In this document: piece after piece, positions 27,221-40,699 of the stretch | Layout: every line of letters starts with the position of its first letter | Numbering within the stretch: position 1 is the first letter of the stretch | Assembly (NCBI RefSeq): GCF_036320965.1 | Contig: NC_092236.1 | Coordinates: 15,775,518-15,839,517 of the forward strand | Length of the DNA stretch: 64,000 nucleotides | Source: Panulirus ornatus | Lineage: Eukaryota; Arthropoda; Malacostraca; Decapoda; Palinuridae | Reading direction: 5' to 3' | Translations under genes and position numbers: made by a program | Notes under the pieces: model-generated | The model's input: only the letters and a program-made list of their open reading frames with translations | What the model was told of the DNA's origin: nothing | Database searches by the model: none

Positions 27221-28885
27221 CTGATGATTAATATTACTCAGGTACTGATAAACTTTGTCTTGAGGTTATTTGCTTTCCTCTATTTTAGATCATTTTTGTG
27301 TCATGGGACTGGCAGTCCTGTAAGTTAACTACGAGAAATCATTCCCAAGCAACCCTCTTTTTGTCTTCCCATAATGTGATCGAAAAGCCAAAATCACCAC
27401 GGCTTCTGTCACGGGTTGGTAACCGTAACACACCATAAAACCTTCAAAGAATGAGGCATACCATTACACTACTCTCTGAGTAGCCACAAGTTAAAACACC
27501 TGGGCCACCTACACTCCTTGATTCCATGGCAAACCTCAAAAAAGGTTTCTGGTAATGCCAAATGCGAGGGCCACAACCAACGGGACTAGACACAGGGAAA
27601 TCAGCCCCACTGGAGGGTCAGATATGTCGTGCTTTCTAACCATAAGGTACAGTACAGTTCAACCTTGTCACAATGGAGTACCTGGGATGAGTCTCAGGAG
27701 CTGATGCTCTCCTTCTTTTCCAAAGTTTCTCTTCCCTCACTCTCCCAAGAGCCCCTCCAACAAACCCTCCCAAATTCCTCAACTCCCAAAACCATAAGGT
27801 ACATCCGTCAGTACAGCAGTGATAAGTTCATCATTTCAGCATTCCCAGCAGCAGTTCCTTCTGCAGCAGCTATTATTACCTCTCAGTGCATTGATACTTC
27901 GGGCTCCCCAAACCATTATTACCTCTCAGTACACTGATACTTCGGGTTCCCCAAACAGCACTACCTCAAAAAGGTCGGATCTCGCTGAGTGCGCTGCTAA
28001 AGAAGGTTCCACGGATAAGAGGAATAAGGGAAGATTCAACTATGAGGAAAAAAATTTTGCCGCCGGCTTTGATCTGGCGAATATATACGAGTCTCCGTTG
28101 AGCAGCTGGCTAGCCAAGAGTCGTGGTCTGGGGAGGAGGTCAGGGGAGGACAGAAGAACCAACTAATGTGGGCAGGGTAGGGAGGGGAGAGGGGGATATC
28201 CTTGCTCGACATTCAGCGTTATCAACTTTTCTTGTAATGCTTAAAAGTCGTTGTCAGACTTACTCTTTTTTTTCCCTCTGCCATTACGATTATCTTGATA
28301 AATGAACACGAATCAAATCGCTGGTTAACGCTGAATGATAAATGACACTACTTTTTATATCTGCTGAATAGATGCATTATGAACTTCGCACACAAAAGAC
28401 GATCTAAGCGTTTTGGTTTCACTGTACTTGACGCACAACACCACAGGGCGCAGGATACGACATAATCAGACACCACTGAACCCGTTAATAGGCGTTCAGT
28501 TTATATCCCCGACGTCGCTGAGGTGACACAGGAGACACTATTCATTTCTCCCAAGTGTGTCATTACCAGCCACAACACTGGCACTTACCTGAACCACATA
28601 CTTCATTAGCAGACACTAGACACATCATTAGTTGAGGCCATGTAGTCTTTAGCTAATACTAGTGACCATCAAGCAACATTACTCACATTAGGTTGACAGC
28701 TCTGCCATCATTAGCTGGTATCAAAGTGATAATTAATGGACAGTAAATACACATTAAACATGATTTACGATTCCTCGACAATCAGAAGTATATCATTTAA
28801 TGATATAAAACACCTTCGGTTAATCACTCGCTGTGTGGTCGATATATGCTCGACGATATATGTGTGCTTGTTCTGTGCTTTGTAG

Positions 28886-28886
<1 letters not shown>
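27221..28886. other. No recognisable feature
   Basis: 1.7 kb of unique-looking sequence. A GCAGCAG-type patch is near 27845-27870. CTCAGT...CTGATACTTCGG is duplicated at about 27880-27950. No gene was recognised. Confidence 0.5.

Positions 28887-28930
<44 letters not shown>
28887..28930. repeat. (TG)22 microsatellite
   Basis: A perfect TG run. Confidence 0.97.
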
Positions 28931-28932
<2 letters not shown>

Positions 28933-28977
28933 TTGTTTCCTATTTCACATATGAATCCATTCATTTGTCGATCTTAA

Positions 28978-28980
<3 letters not shown>

Positions 28981-29050
<70 letters not shown>
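28981..29050. repeat. (TC)35 microsatellite
   Basis: A perfect TC run just left of a SINE-A fragment. Confidence 0.97.
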
Positions 29051-29054
<4 letters not shown>

Positions 29055-29074
29055 TGTTCTGGACCCCTTCCTCA

Positions 29075-29265
29075 TACGGTCCTGGTGTCAAGCCTCGTCC
29101 CTTTACCTGAGGCTTCTGCAGCTTCAAGGCTGCGCTACACTCAGGAGTAAAGACGGGCTGGATGAACTCCCCTGAAGCGAGTACTTTGACGAGGCCGTGC
29201 TGTGTTTCGTGAGGTGATGGTACAAGCCTCGCCAAAAGTGACTTTTCACTCACGGTGTAAACTGA
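29075..29265 (-). mobile_element. SINE-A body fragment
   Basis: On plus, CAAGGCTGCGCTAC, GATGAACTCCCCTGAAG, TTTGACGAGGCCGTGCTGTG and AAGCCTCGCC follow the order of the 11555-11830 copy. It is more diverged than the others and headless. Confidence 0.5.
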
Positions 29266-29289
29266 AGCAGTTGGAGTCTACAAACACCA

Positions 29290-30125
29290 ACAAATATATA
29301 TTTTTTCAATAATCATTTGCTGTTTCCCGCATCAGCGAGGTAGCTACCAGTAAGAGACGAGAAATGGCCTAATTTGCTCCCATCTGCTCTGGTTTCTCAT
29401 TTAAAACGCACTAAACCAAGAGCCTCCTATCGACAACTAGGTCCTACAGACCTCTCCGTGACTTCCCGTGACCGTTTCATTGCCTGTTCAGCCCACTAAG
29501 ATCACGTCGCTCCCTGTATATTTCAATGCTCCAATTCACTGTATCCCATGCATGCCTTAAGCCCGCCTTCACGTTCAGGCGATGCAAACTTAAATCGTCT
29601 TTTGCCCCATCCTTCCATCTCCCCTATGGTTTCCCTTTTATTCCCGTTTCCACCACTTCCCATTTGTATACCCCCTTAGCTAAGCGCTCCTTACTCATCT
29701 TCTCCATATGTCCAAACCATTTCAGCACACTCATATATACTCCTCTTACTACCGGTCCATTCTCTTACCCTATCCATTCTTATTAGATTAACAAGTCCTC
29801 ACACTAAATAATGTTCTGAAACATTTCATTTCCAGCACATTCACAGTCTTCCTTACTTGTCTATTTAAGGTACGTGCCTCGCATCCACACACTACCGTTG
29901 AAACTACTGTACCATGAATCATACCCATCTTTGCCCTTTCATACCACAAGTATTTCAATGCTCCACTATGGTTCACTTTAGCGTCCATGGTTCCATTCGC
30001 TGCCTGTAACCACTCCAAGTATCTAAAACAAGCCTTCAGGTTCTCTCCATTTAAACTCTCATTCCAGATAACCTGTCTCTTTCCACTGCTGAGTCTAATA
30101 ACTGCTCTCAATCATATTAACTCTC
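29290..30125 (-). pseudogene. LINE-A (non-LTR retrotransposon) 3' half
   Basis: Minus-strand residues 29788-30111 show NESLNGENLK, CFRYLEWLQAANGTM, AKMGMIHGTVV, CGCEARTLNR and VLEMKCFRTLF. These align with SLNGERLEEVKCFRYLG, AKMGMFEGIVVP, LYGCEAWAMD and DVLEMRC in the plus copies at 51.3 and 53.6 kb. This is the region after the RT palm (thumb and C-terminal part). The 3' untranslated block GTTTCCCGCATCAGCGAGG lies at about 29325. The copy is 5' truncated with many stops and is older than the plus copies. Confidence 0.85.
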
Positions 30126-30525
30126 AACTTTCTCCTTCATACACTGTATGTACATATATGTATATCGTGACCTTTTTTTCTTGTGGAATTAACCTAGATT
30201 TTTGCTACTGCAATAATACTAAGCTTTTTTGACAGAGCATATGATGTCAGTCTATCACGTCTAAGTTGACATTTCTGTTACTGGTGTAAAACACAATATC
30301 ATTTTGCTCTATCAGTGCTATGAGGGTGACGTACACCCTTGAAGTACGAACTCGTAATCTTCTGGGAGAATACGAGGCCTAGCCAGGACGGTCACACCTG
30401 ATCTAACTGTCAGACGATTTCCTATGTCGGCAAATCAAGCTTCTCTTGGCAAATACCTAAATAATGAATGCATGCATGTAACACCCAGCCTTACACTAAC
30501 AACCTTTAAATGTAGGCCATCTGTA

Positions 30526-30715
30526 ACAGACAAGCTCCAATGATATGGCATTCATCCCCTTCGAGTCAAACATATTGTTCCCATATATTACTTAGGAAGA
30601 CGACCCACCATCACAAGTTACAGACAAGCTCCAATCTCCAATGATATGGCATCCATCCCCTTCGAGTCAAACATATTGTTCCCATATATTACTTAGGAAG
30701 ACAACCCACTATCAA
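30526..30715. repeat. ~95-bp tandem duplication
   Basis: Two copies start at about 30526 and 30621. Each carries ACAGACAAGCTCCAAT, ATGATATGGCATYCATCCCC and TATATTACTTAGGAAGAC. A small CCAATCT insertion distinguishes copy 2. Few substitutions suggest a recent event. Confidence 0.93.
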
Positions 30716-31139
30716 AACCTTTCTGTGACTTTCTTTAGGTGGTAGGATGGGTCACGTCCAGAGCGCTTACGAGAAAGTATCACTCGTATATGTTTGGGGA
30801 GTATGGTTTCATATGGATGCAGGTTTGGTCGGGTGGTGTTAAAGATCGAGTTAGGAGGGCTGCTCTCTGGTGCTCAAAGGGTTATTATGGTGTATCTATG
30901 CTTGGTCAATGTGGTCCTTGTTAGGAGTAGGGAAATGTATGAGTTTAGACTCCTGAGGTGTGATGCGGGGACAGAACTTTAATTTCTATGTGAGGGTTTG
31001 TGGTTGATTATGGAGTGGTTTGGATGGGAATGGTTGGTGCTATTGCAAAGAATTCATGTGCCAGGCATAACTAGATGAGACTGTATTGTGAAGGGGTTTT
31101 GAGGCTAACTAATAATGATGTTGATGATGTTGATTTCTA
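30716..31139. other. No recognisable feature
   Basis: Unique-looking sequence leading into a trinucleotide-rich block. Confidence 0.5.
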
Positions 31140-31244
31140 TGATGATGATGATATCAATGATACTACCTACTACTACTACTAATGATAATAATAATAGTAA
31201 TAATATAATAAAATAATAATAATAATGATAATATAATATAATGA

Positions 31245-31291
<47 letters not shown>

Positions 31292-31298
31292 TAATAAC

Positions 31299-31357
<59 letters not shown>

Positions 31358-31371
31358 TAATAATAATGAAT
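31140..31371. repeat. (GAT)/(AAT)n block
   Basis: GATGATGAT at the left, then (CTA)n, then a long AAT run (about 31205-31371) with TGATAAT and AACAAT interruptions. Confidence 0.95.
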
Positions 31372-32005
31372 AGAGAGAGCGAGAAATTAATGCCTGAAGT
31401 AGTTCAATCTCCGGTAGCGCACACAGAGCGGAGCTGTGAATGTTGTGGTTCTTGTGTGTCCGGGAACTTCAATGCGCCACAACAAATGATCCAATGTTGC
31501 CACCAACCTCTCCATAGATAACCTCAAAAGCCGATCATGTATTCATTATTAGAAATCCTTACACTCCAACCATTTGAATCATCATGAGTTACATGATTTC
31601 TTGCGTTTGATAATACGATCATATCAAGGAGCCAGAAGGTTAAGATTCCTCGAGCTTAAGTCAATGTAAGGATATGTTCTTAAGCAGCTAATTCTGCGTG
31701 TCTCCTTGGCAACAGGTGGAGCAAGGAAAAGATGAGTCTCTGTTTACTTAACCCCAGCCGGTAGTCAGGGTGAGGGAGGGAGGGAGGGAGAGAGGCGTCT
31801 GTTCACTCAAGTATCAAGCAAGAATACGTACCCAAGACCGCTTCATCTGCCTTTGTTCCGACGTCCGTCTTATGACTTAGACTTAATGTATTTGTTCGTA
31901 CTCCGTTTATAAGATTTCAAGTATCTATTTCAGAAGTTGACAGACGAATCTTTTTTCTCTCTGGGTAGGATATTATCATACTGTGTTGGTGAGAGAGTTT
32001 GAGCG

Positions 32006-32006
<1 letters not shown>
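31372..32006. other. Unassigned, with short GGGA run
   Basis: GGGAGGGAGGGAG is at about 31767-31790. No gene was recognised. Confidence 0.5.

Positions 32007-32088
<82 letters not shown>
32007..32088. repeat. (AT)41 microsatellite
   Basis: A perfect AT tract. Confidence 0.97.
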
Positions 32089-32091
<3 letters not shown>

Positions 32092-32165
32092 TGTGGATGC
32101 TTGTGGCTTTCTCCACAATGTGAACTGGATTCATACATGTCTGTACACACACACACCCGGGTTAC

Positions 32166-32274
<109 letters not shown>

Positions 32275-32282
32275 GATATAGA

Positions 32283-32362
32283 ACACATACACAAGGTTAA
32301 GAGACAGGGCAGCGCGAGCGTAAAACATTCTCCTCATGACACACAAATAGTAATCACAGACA
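32283..32362 (+). repeat. CA-associated dispersed repeat, copy 3
   Basis: ACACAAGGTTAAGAGACAGG, GCGTAAAACATTCTCC and ACACAAATAGTAATCACAGA match copies at 3335-3424 and 3536-3612. It again lies between a GT tract (left) and a CA tract (right). Confidence 0.8.
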
Positions 32363-32372
32363 GACAGACACA

Positions 32373-32408
<36 letters not shown>
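32363..32408. repeat. (CAGA)/(CA)n microsatellite
   Basis: A short CAGA run, then (CA)18. Confidence 0.95.
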
Positions 32409-32410
<2 letters not shown>

Positions 32411-32966
32411 ATCGTTGCCCCATCCTGTAATCCTCGACTATGGCTACCGCTGGTTGGTGGGGGGGGGGTTACTTTTATAAAAATCCTCAGAATGAGATTA
32501 CCACAAATAACCCTTAATAATCTTTAATCCCTCACACACACCAAGATGGACCATATAAAGCCCACACCATCGAAAGCCATTCACAAACGCTCAGAGGAAT
32601 ATTGTACTCGCACACTTCGGTGTACATTATTTTCCATCTTATTAGGGGAAAAAAAAAGACTTATGATATAAAATCTTATAAATGTTATAATGAATGGCGA
32701 AGCGGCAGTGAATATAGTAAAGATATATTCATACACCGATCATGTTTGGCTTCAAGTTACATGAGCAAAAAGTATGCAAAACATCTGATTATAATTATTA
32801 TTTAGCAGATGCAGCTACACACATGTTTAGCGTACTAAATCTGTACAAAAAAAAAGGGGGGTCTCATTAGCATTGAAAATGTCTAAAGCAAAGTTACGTT
32901 TAAATGTTGAGGAACGAGTGAATGTTTTCATGGGCAAAACAGTAAAACTAGTTATGATACTGTTGA

Positions 32967-32969
<3 letters not shown>
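32409..32969. other. No recognisable feature
   Basis: Unique-looking sequence. Small homopolymers are present (G near 32460, A near 32648 and 32847). Confidence 0.5.
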
Positions 32970-33037
<68 letters not shown>

Positions 33038-33043
33038 CTCTCT
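32970..33043. repeat. (TC)n microsatellite with one GC step
   Basis: A TC run interrupted once by TCGC near 33035. It abuts a SINE-A fragment. Confidence 0.97.
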
Positions 33044-33166
33044 GGCGAGGCTGTATCACTGTGAGTACAGTCTCGTCAAAGAAATTTTCATCCCAAAGGA
33101 GTCTCCATTTTCCTACAACTGAAGGCAGCGCAGCCTTGGACCGCAGGAATCCATAAAAAGGTCCTG

Positions 33167-33169
<3 letters not shown>
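33044..33169 (+). mobile_element. SINE-A body fragment between two SSRs
   Basis: GGCGAGGCTGTATCACTG, GAGTACAGTCTCGTCAAAG and CCCAAAGGAGTCTCCATTTT match the minus-strand body of the 11.6-kb copy. It is bounded exactly by (TC)n on the left and (AT)n on the right. Confidence 0.6.

Positions 33170-33238
<69 letters not shown>
33170..33238. repeat. (TA)34 microsatellite
   Basis: An AT tract directly after the SINE-A fragment. Confidence 0.97.
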
Positions 33239-33241
<3 letters not shown>

Positions 33242-33498
33242 ACAGAAAACAAGACAGATGTTTACGCATTCATTTTCACAAATCAATTTCATATCTAACA
33301 AGTCGACAGACACGTATCTACAATTTGTATCAACAATAATCTTACGCACAAAAATAAATCTGTTCTCTTACAACTCTACAATCACACCACAGAACGTAAT
33401 ACAGTAAGGTGTTACATCTGTCACAACATATAGCGAAGTACTGAAAAAAGTGAAGATGTTAACAGAAAGTGTATATCAAACATTACGTAAGCCTGAAC

Positions 33499-33499
<1 letters not shown>

Positions 33500-33548
<49 letters not shown>
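33500..33548. repeat. (CA)24 microsatellite
   Basis: A perfect CA run. Confidence 0.97.
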
Positions 33549-33551
<3 letters not shown>

Positions 33552-34654
33552 CACGAACCTTATCGTGTAAAACTTTAAGGAAAAAAAGAGATAAAAGAGA
33601 GAAATACAGGTAGCTGGTGGTGATGATGATGATGATGATGGTGTTAAACAAGAAAGTGACTAGTAAAAGGACCCACACGGTCAGATCCTGGATGGTACAG
33701 ACAATGAACTTCTCCTCACATCTTTTCCCCTGTCTTTTGTATATTGACTCCGAACATCCCAACTCTGATTTTAGAATTCTTAAAATTGTCTCTTAAAATA
33801 TAGAATAAAACAATGGAAATTTTGAGTGATTAACCTCAAAACTGATAATAAAAAGCGTAATTAATGGAAAAAGAACCCCAAGATGAATGATATCTCAAGC
33901 AACGATACACTACGGGGAGAAGGGTTACGTCTGGGGGGGTTGTAACAGAAGCCCAAGTCATGTTCAGGTGACCGGACACCGCCTCCTGCAGGTGGGGGTC
34001 CAAGCAGGGTTGTCAACGGTGATCTGGTTTGCACCGGTAGAGCAGCCAACGAATAAAGATATCCCAGCTCTGATCTCACCGAGAGTAGCGTTTAATCTTA
34101 TTCGTTGTTTATATCACATTAAGCTTTTGTTGTGGGCAAACAAAAGCATAACAAACAATGCAGAAGGCTGCTCTCGCTAATAATACGATACGGTACAATG
34201 TCATGTTGCCTAGAGCGAAGGGCATTCAAATCATTCGGTCATTTGCTTTTACTTCTGGACCAGAAAGTAGCTACGTTTTGTCTGTGGCAAAAACAAAACA
34301 AGCATTTCCCCTCTTAATACCCAACACGTAGACGCGCATGGAAGAGGAGCTCCGTCAAATAAATACAAATCGTAAATGGCAGCAAAGTTACGTGTTTTTT
34401 CCCACTGAGGTCCGTGATTAAAACCCATTATTCTTAGCCTTATAATTACGTATATTGCCTGATTCTTGCCCCCTTGTTGCACGTCTGCCTAATAAAGTGC
34501 TAGATATTGTTAAATACTAACGTTGGTGCTGATTTAAAGTCCTGCTTTTTTAGGCTGAAATAAAGTTTGGCCAAGTAACAATCAGCTATCAGGTTCTCCC
34601 ACCCGGGGTATAATAGCTCACGACGATACAGACACGACACTCGCATCGCTTGAT
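33549..34654. other. No recognisable feature
   Basis: A short GAT run is near 33618-33640. The rest is unique-looking, with no domain in the small frames. Confidence 0.5.
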
Positions 34655-34990
34655 GTACTCATATCGAGGGTATGCATGGAGGGGTGTGTGGGAGGTGAGC
34701 CTGAGGGTATGGATGGAGGGGTGTGTGGGAGGTGAGCTTGAGGGTATGGATGGTGGGAGTGTGGGAGGGAAGACTGAGTGAATGCATGGAGTGTAAGCGG
34801 TGAGCCTGAGGGTGTGGATAGAGGGAGTGTGGTAGGGAAGACTGAGTGTATGCATGGAGTGTAAGCGGTGAGCCTGAGGGTGTGAATGGAGGGAGTGTGG
34901 TAGGGAAGACTGAGTGTATGCATGGAGGGAGTGTGAGCGGCGAGCCTGAGGGTGTGCATGGATGGAGTGAAAGGGGAAGAGACTGAGTGT
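34655..34990. repeat. ~55-65-bp minisatellite, ~6 copies
   Basis: Units share GGTGAGCCTGAGGGT, a ATGGATGGAGGGAGTGTGG-like part and AGGGAAGACTGAGTG with ATGCATGGAGTGTAAGC, with length variation. Minus-strand His/Pro/Ser-rich frames (34589-35044, 34618-34959) are this array translated. Confidence 0.92.
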
Positions 34991-35544
34991 AAGCAGTGGA
35001 AAAGGTGGGAGCGTGGGAGGAAATCGTGAGATGGTGCTATTCACACTTGGGAGACAGGAAAAAGAAGTGTAAACATGATGTAAAATTGAAGGTTACGTCC
35101 AAGATTGGTTTTGAGAACCCCACACGCTACCACGAATCGACACCATGTTTTCCACATCTTTCAATAAACCTTACCAACCAGTGTAGTACTCACAGATCTT
35201 CGAAAACTCAGCTGTGATGGAAGTGCAAAAGAAAACGAATCAACTGACGTAATGAGAAACCTAGAACTTCCCATCGTGTGTTCACAAATAGGATATGCAC
35301 AGAAGCGTCCTTTCAGGAGTTTGGTTCACTGTGATGGTTAATCCAAGGTTCCAGTCTTGGTTCTCGTTGGGGGAGGATGGCCAGCGACCTCTAGTGACAC
35401 CATGCTCGACATCCGGGGCAGAGTGCGCGCGTGCGTACTGACCCGGGAACGGAAACATAACATTAATCATTGTTATGGAGTCGAAGCACAATGTCTGGCC
35501 TCTTAGGGCCGGGGAGAGAATCCAGCACCATTCATACATCTGTC

Positions 35545-35546
<2 letters not shown>
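34991..35546. other. No recognisable feature
   Basis: Unique-looking sequence without coding support. Confidence 0.5.

Positions 35547-35634
<88 letters not shown>
35547..35634. repeat. (GA)44 microsatellite
   Basis: A perfect GA run. Confidence 0.98.
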
Positions 35635-35637
<3 letters not shown>

Positions 35638-36088
35638 GGAAAAAATCGAATCAAAGATTTTAGTCATAAAAACTGATAAAAAAACAAAAAACAACTGATC
35701 AGTTTTCACGGTTATCTCTTTAATGATCAGTGACAAAGGCAATGTTCGTCACTTGACACAAACCTATCGCGATTCACACATCTGGTCTGGATACTCAACC
35801 TCTGTCGATGGCGTCCATTACGACGAAGCCCTCTCACACCAGGGGCTCTTTTCAGGCGCTGTCGTAAACGCGTCCCGCCGTATCACCTGCACTTTCGAAG
35901 CAGTGTCTGCTGAGAGGATAACAACTCTCCGTCGGTCATGAAAATGTCACGTGTTTTAAGGGGTGGGGCAACCAGTAGCAAGGTTGAGTCTTGGAGATGA
36001 CATTTTACCAGACGATACCCTGTCCTTAAGCAGGGTATCTACATGAAGGCTAAGACTTGAAAAGAGGAACAGTAGATTAGTAAAGAAA
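35635..36088. other. No recognisable feature
   Basis: Unique-looking sequence left of a minisatellite. Confidence 0.5.
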
Positions 36089-36437
36089 GGACCTGGTCAC
36101 ACTCCATCTATCAAACAGTAGATCAGTATACAGAAGACTGGGCACACTCCATCTAACAAACAGTACTGGTCACACTCCATCTAACAAACAGTAGATCAGT
36201 ATACAGAGGACTGGTCACACTCCATCTAACAAACAGTAGATCAGTATACAGAGAACTGGTCACACTCCATCTAACAAACAGTAGATCAGTATACAGAGGA
36301 CTGGTCACACTCCATCTAACAAACAGTAATGATCACACTCCATCTAACAAACAGTAGATCAGTATACAGAGGACTGGTCACACTCCATCTAACAAACAGT
36401 AGATTATCATAGAAAAGACTGGTCACACTCCATCTCC
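36089..36437. repeat. 45-bp minisatellite, ~9 units, some shortened
   Basis: Units share CTGGTCACACTCCATCTAAC and AAACAGTAGATCAGTATACA. Two units lack the GATCAGTATACAG segment, giving a mixed-length array. Confidence 0.94.
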
Positions 36438-36628
36438 CAGAGTCGAAAACATCATCTTGCTGGATAATGGTGGTAATTACGCTTTCACGATGGACAAATA
36501 CCACGCTGCCATTATGACCAACCGTTCAACCTCGAATTACAAGGACAGGCTACAATCACCGAGATGTAAATAAAACCCATACGTGTTCTGATTGCGTGAT
36601 CTTTAACCTGCATTAGTCCCTGGAGCTC

Positions 36629-36860
36629 GAACGACGGTACGACCCTTGAGTACGACCGTTGACCGTTGAACACGACTGTGCGACCCTCGACACGACTGGG
36701 CGACCATTGAGGACGACTGTGCGACCCTTGAGGACGACTGTGCGACTCTTGAGGACGAGTGTGCGACTCTTGAGCATGAGGGTACAACCGGTGGATAATG
36801 ATTGCCTGACCTCTGACCTGACCCTTAAGCTATGATCCCTAAAGGTCGTGCCTTCGTGGC
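36629..36860 (-). repeat. Dispersed element Y, copy 1, with ~22-bp internal repeats
   Basis: About six units of GAGGACGACTGTGCGACCCT type (36629-36785) are followed by the flank CCTCTGACCTGACCCTTAAG and AAAGGTCGTG (36808-36850). The flank matches, in reverse complement, the sequence at 43410-43470 beside a different tandem array, so both appear to be copies of one family. Confidence 0.65.
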
Positions 36861-36934
36861 TCTTCTGGTGTGAAAGATAATTCGAAGACCAAATAGACGG
36901 AATTACTAAACCAATCTGAGGACGGACAGTCTTG

Positions 36935-37294
36935 TCAAAAAACACGATCTTCATGAAGACCTTCCGCAGATATTTCACAATATCTAATTAGATATAACGA
37001 TGAAATAACTGATTTATGATAGTAAGATATTCTTGTACTCGGTAAGGGAAAAGGAAAGCGTTCATCCACCTCAGCCAAATGAGATTCTACAAGGAATCGG
37101 ATACCCAGCTGATCTACATGAGATACACGATCAGACCATGGTGGTACCCTTGACAAAAAGGAAGGAGTAAAGTTTTCTCTTACTTCGTCCTCCGGAAGAT
37201 ATAAAGACTTTAAAGTCTTGAAGAACATTTCCTCGTCATCTGCTAAAATCAAAGCCCTACCCACAACCTCCTTTGTAGGCAATTTCATAATCAA
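36935..37294 (-). CDS. Orphan non-repetitive open frame, 117-119 codons, unknown
   Basis: I do not recognise this protein. From the first ATG (third codon; an upstream TTG is in frame) it reads MKLPTKEVVGRALILADDEE and ends near EISAEGLHEDRVF before TGA. Unlike the other long frames in the window it is not built from an SSR or minisatellite. Its composition is balanced (acidic LADDEE and LPEDEV, hydrophobic FLVESHLAEVDERF), without signal peptide, transmembrane segment or zinc motif. An in-frame TAA lies just upstream. A TAAAAG sequence between that stop and the ATG could be a splice acceptor, so this may be an exon, an old pseudogene or chance. Confidence 0.25.
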   Translation of the reverse strand: MIMKLPTKEVVGRALILADDEEMFFKTLKSLYLPEDEVRENFTPSFLSRVPPWSDRVSHVDQLGIRFLVESHLAEVDERFPFPLPSTRISYYHKSVISSLYLIRYCEISAEGLHEDRVF

Positions 37295-37760
37295 CTTTTA
37301 TTCTTACGAGAGTTGCTCAGGATGATAAAGAAATGATATAGCATTCCTGAATGATGTATAAAAAAAATAATATACCTGTCACCCTGCCCATTTAGTCTGC
37401 ATTTACTGCTAATGATTAAGCAACGTACAAAAATAAAAAATGTACAATTACAGTGAACCGGAAACAAAAAAAAAAAAAAAAATGACACTGAAAAACCTCC
37501 AAGTTGTTTGAAGCAAATGAAATTATGATAACACGTCAAAGTGGCAGTTAAACTAAGGCAAAGAAGATCCCGGGCTTTTAAAATGATCGTAAGCCCTCGG
37601 CGCGAGTCGACATTAGGTACGGCGGCTGAGGGTGTGGACGATGGAACTGTTGCTGCCGGGTAATTACGGTGGAGCCATCGTGAGGTGAACTAGAGCGTGG
37701 GACGAGCGGCGTCCTCCCCTCCCTCCCCAGTCCTGCCCTGGGAGAACACCAGCTCCTGGG

Positions 37761-37763
<3 letters not shown>
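37295..37763. other. No recognisable feature
   Basis: A-run near 37466-37483. No other feature is seen. Confidence 0.5.

Positions 37764-37842
<79 letters not shown>
37764..37842. repeat. (GA)39 microsatellite
   Basis: A perfect GA run. Confidence 0.98.
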
Positions 37843-37845
<3 letters not shown>

Positions 37846-38369
37846 TAAAAAAAATTCACCATAGGTCGCTGGTGATGACAAAGGCCCTCCTCTCCCTCAA
37901 TCCTCCACCAAGACCACAACACACACCATGATGCGACAAGACGAACCACGCCAGCCCTCATTAAGCACAGGACCTTCGAGAGGTCATCCTCCTCTGCCTT
38001 CAGGTTCACACTGACACGACCAGGCGCGCGAAGAGAGGAGGAGGTGATGCTGGAGGAAGGAGATCGAGGAGAACAGTCTCCTGCTGTAGATATTATCTCG
38101 TCAACGCTCCTTTAAGGATGAGTAGCTGTAGAGACATCATATCCGTCTTCTCACACTTACAGTTTCGTACCGAAGCTCTCTGATGGAAATCGAGTTTTCG
38201 GCATCATCTAACTGTAACGGATGTAAATTCATTAGCTGTAAATCCTCTGCTCTGACATGTTTTACAGTTACGGCTGTTGGTGTGTTTTATGCTTGCGTTA
38301 CGTGTTCAAAAAAGGAGTTGGAGGAAGGTTTTATGTAAATGAAAAGTTGAATTTAAAGATGCAGTGTAC

Positions 38370-38372
<3 letters not shown>
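37843..38372. other. No recognisable feature
   Basis: Unique-looking sequence without coding support. Confidence 0.5.

Positions 38373-38433
<61 letters not shown>
38373..38433. repeat. (AC)30 microsatellite
   Basis: A perfect AC run. Confidence 0.97.
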
Positions 38434-38435
<2 letters not shown>

Positions 38436-38536
38436 TATGATCCCATCCACAAAACTCGTTTATCTAAAAAAGATTCCATTTCTGCATACTCATGGAACAC
38501 TCCGTGCCGGACCCTCTTCTTGGCATAAACCAGCGT

Positions 38537-38540
<4 letters not shown>

Positions 38541-38617
<77 letters not shown>
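38541..38617. repeat. (GA)38 microsatellite
   Basis: A perfect GA run. Confidence 0.98.
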
Positions 38618-38620
<3 letters not shown>

Positions 38621-38972
38621 TCGGGAGAACTCGCGACGAGGATTTTGCCAAAAGGCAGGTCCTGGTGCGTTGCGCTCACCGCAGGATAACCTACGGCTGC
38701 GAAGAAGAATGTGTTCGTGTAAGTTATGTATCTATTGTCAGGTGTTATGTGTGAGACGGAGAGAGATTTGGTACGTTTGTGGACTTGAAACCCCAAAAGC
38801 CCACGGGCGCGTGAGGCAGAAAGAAGAGACGGCTACCTGGGGCAGAGGAGTAAATCGCAACAGCGACTGGAGTGCTCTGCCTCACTTATGCAGACGACAT
38901 TTACACCCTCCTCCCTCGATATATCCAGGCGGGTAGTACAGTTAGGACTTCCTCCCCTGGTCGATGGCTGCC

Positions 38973-38976
<4 letters not shown>
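38618..38976. other. No recognisable feature
   Basis: Unique-looking sequence between GA tracts. Confidence 0.5.
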
Positions 38977-39047
<71 letters not shown>

Positions 39048-39093
39048 TCCTGACGGTCACTTTACAAACATTCCTCCTGGTCAACGTCAGAGA

Positions 39094-39138
<45 letters not shown>
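38977..39138. repeat. Two (GA)n microsatellites with 52-bp spacer
   Basis: GA runs at 38977-39044 and 39097-39138. The spacer is unique. Confidence 0.97.
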
Positions 39139-40488
<1,350 letters not shown>

Positions 40489-40617
40489 TATTACCTCGCG
40501 GTGGCATTATACTAATTAGTTTTTTCTCCGTACTTACACCGCATTGTTAAAGGCTACTGGCCAAATTAATTATAGTCAAGGGGTCGCTATTTATTGCTGT
40601 CATAAACCTGCGGCGAG

Positions 40618-40699
40618 CTTCCTCCTCCTCCTCCTCCTCCTCCTCCTCCTCCTCCTCCTCCTCCTCCTCCTCCTCCTCCTCCTCCTCCTCCTCCTCCTC
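40618..40699. repeat. (TCC)27 microsatellite
   Basis: A perfect TCC run of about 82 bp. It gives false poly-Leu and poly-Arg frames. Confidence 0.97.

Noticed and set aside
27180..27300. A hammerhead at the 3' end of the plus-strand Penelope-like copy
   Set aside because: CTGATGATTAATATTA occurs, but there is no GAAA, stem II or cleavage block downstream.
34589..35044. His/Pro-rich secreted protein on minus
   Set aside because: It is the translation of a ~60-bp minisatellite.
36089..36437. CRISPR-like regularly spaced repeats
   Set aside because: The whole 45-bp unit is repeated, with no unique spacers and no cas genes. It is a minisatellite. The same reasoning applies at 23.4, 46.4, 47.8 and 59.7 kb.
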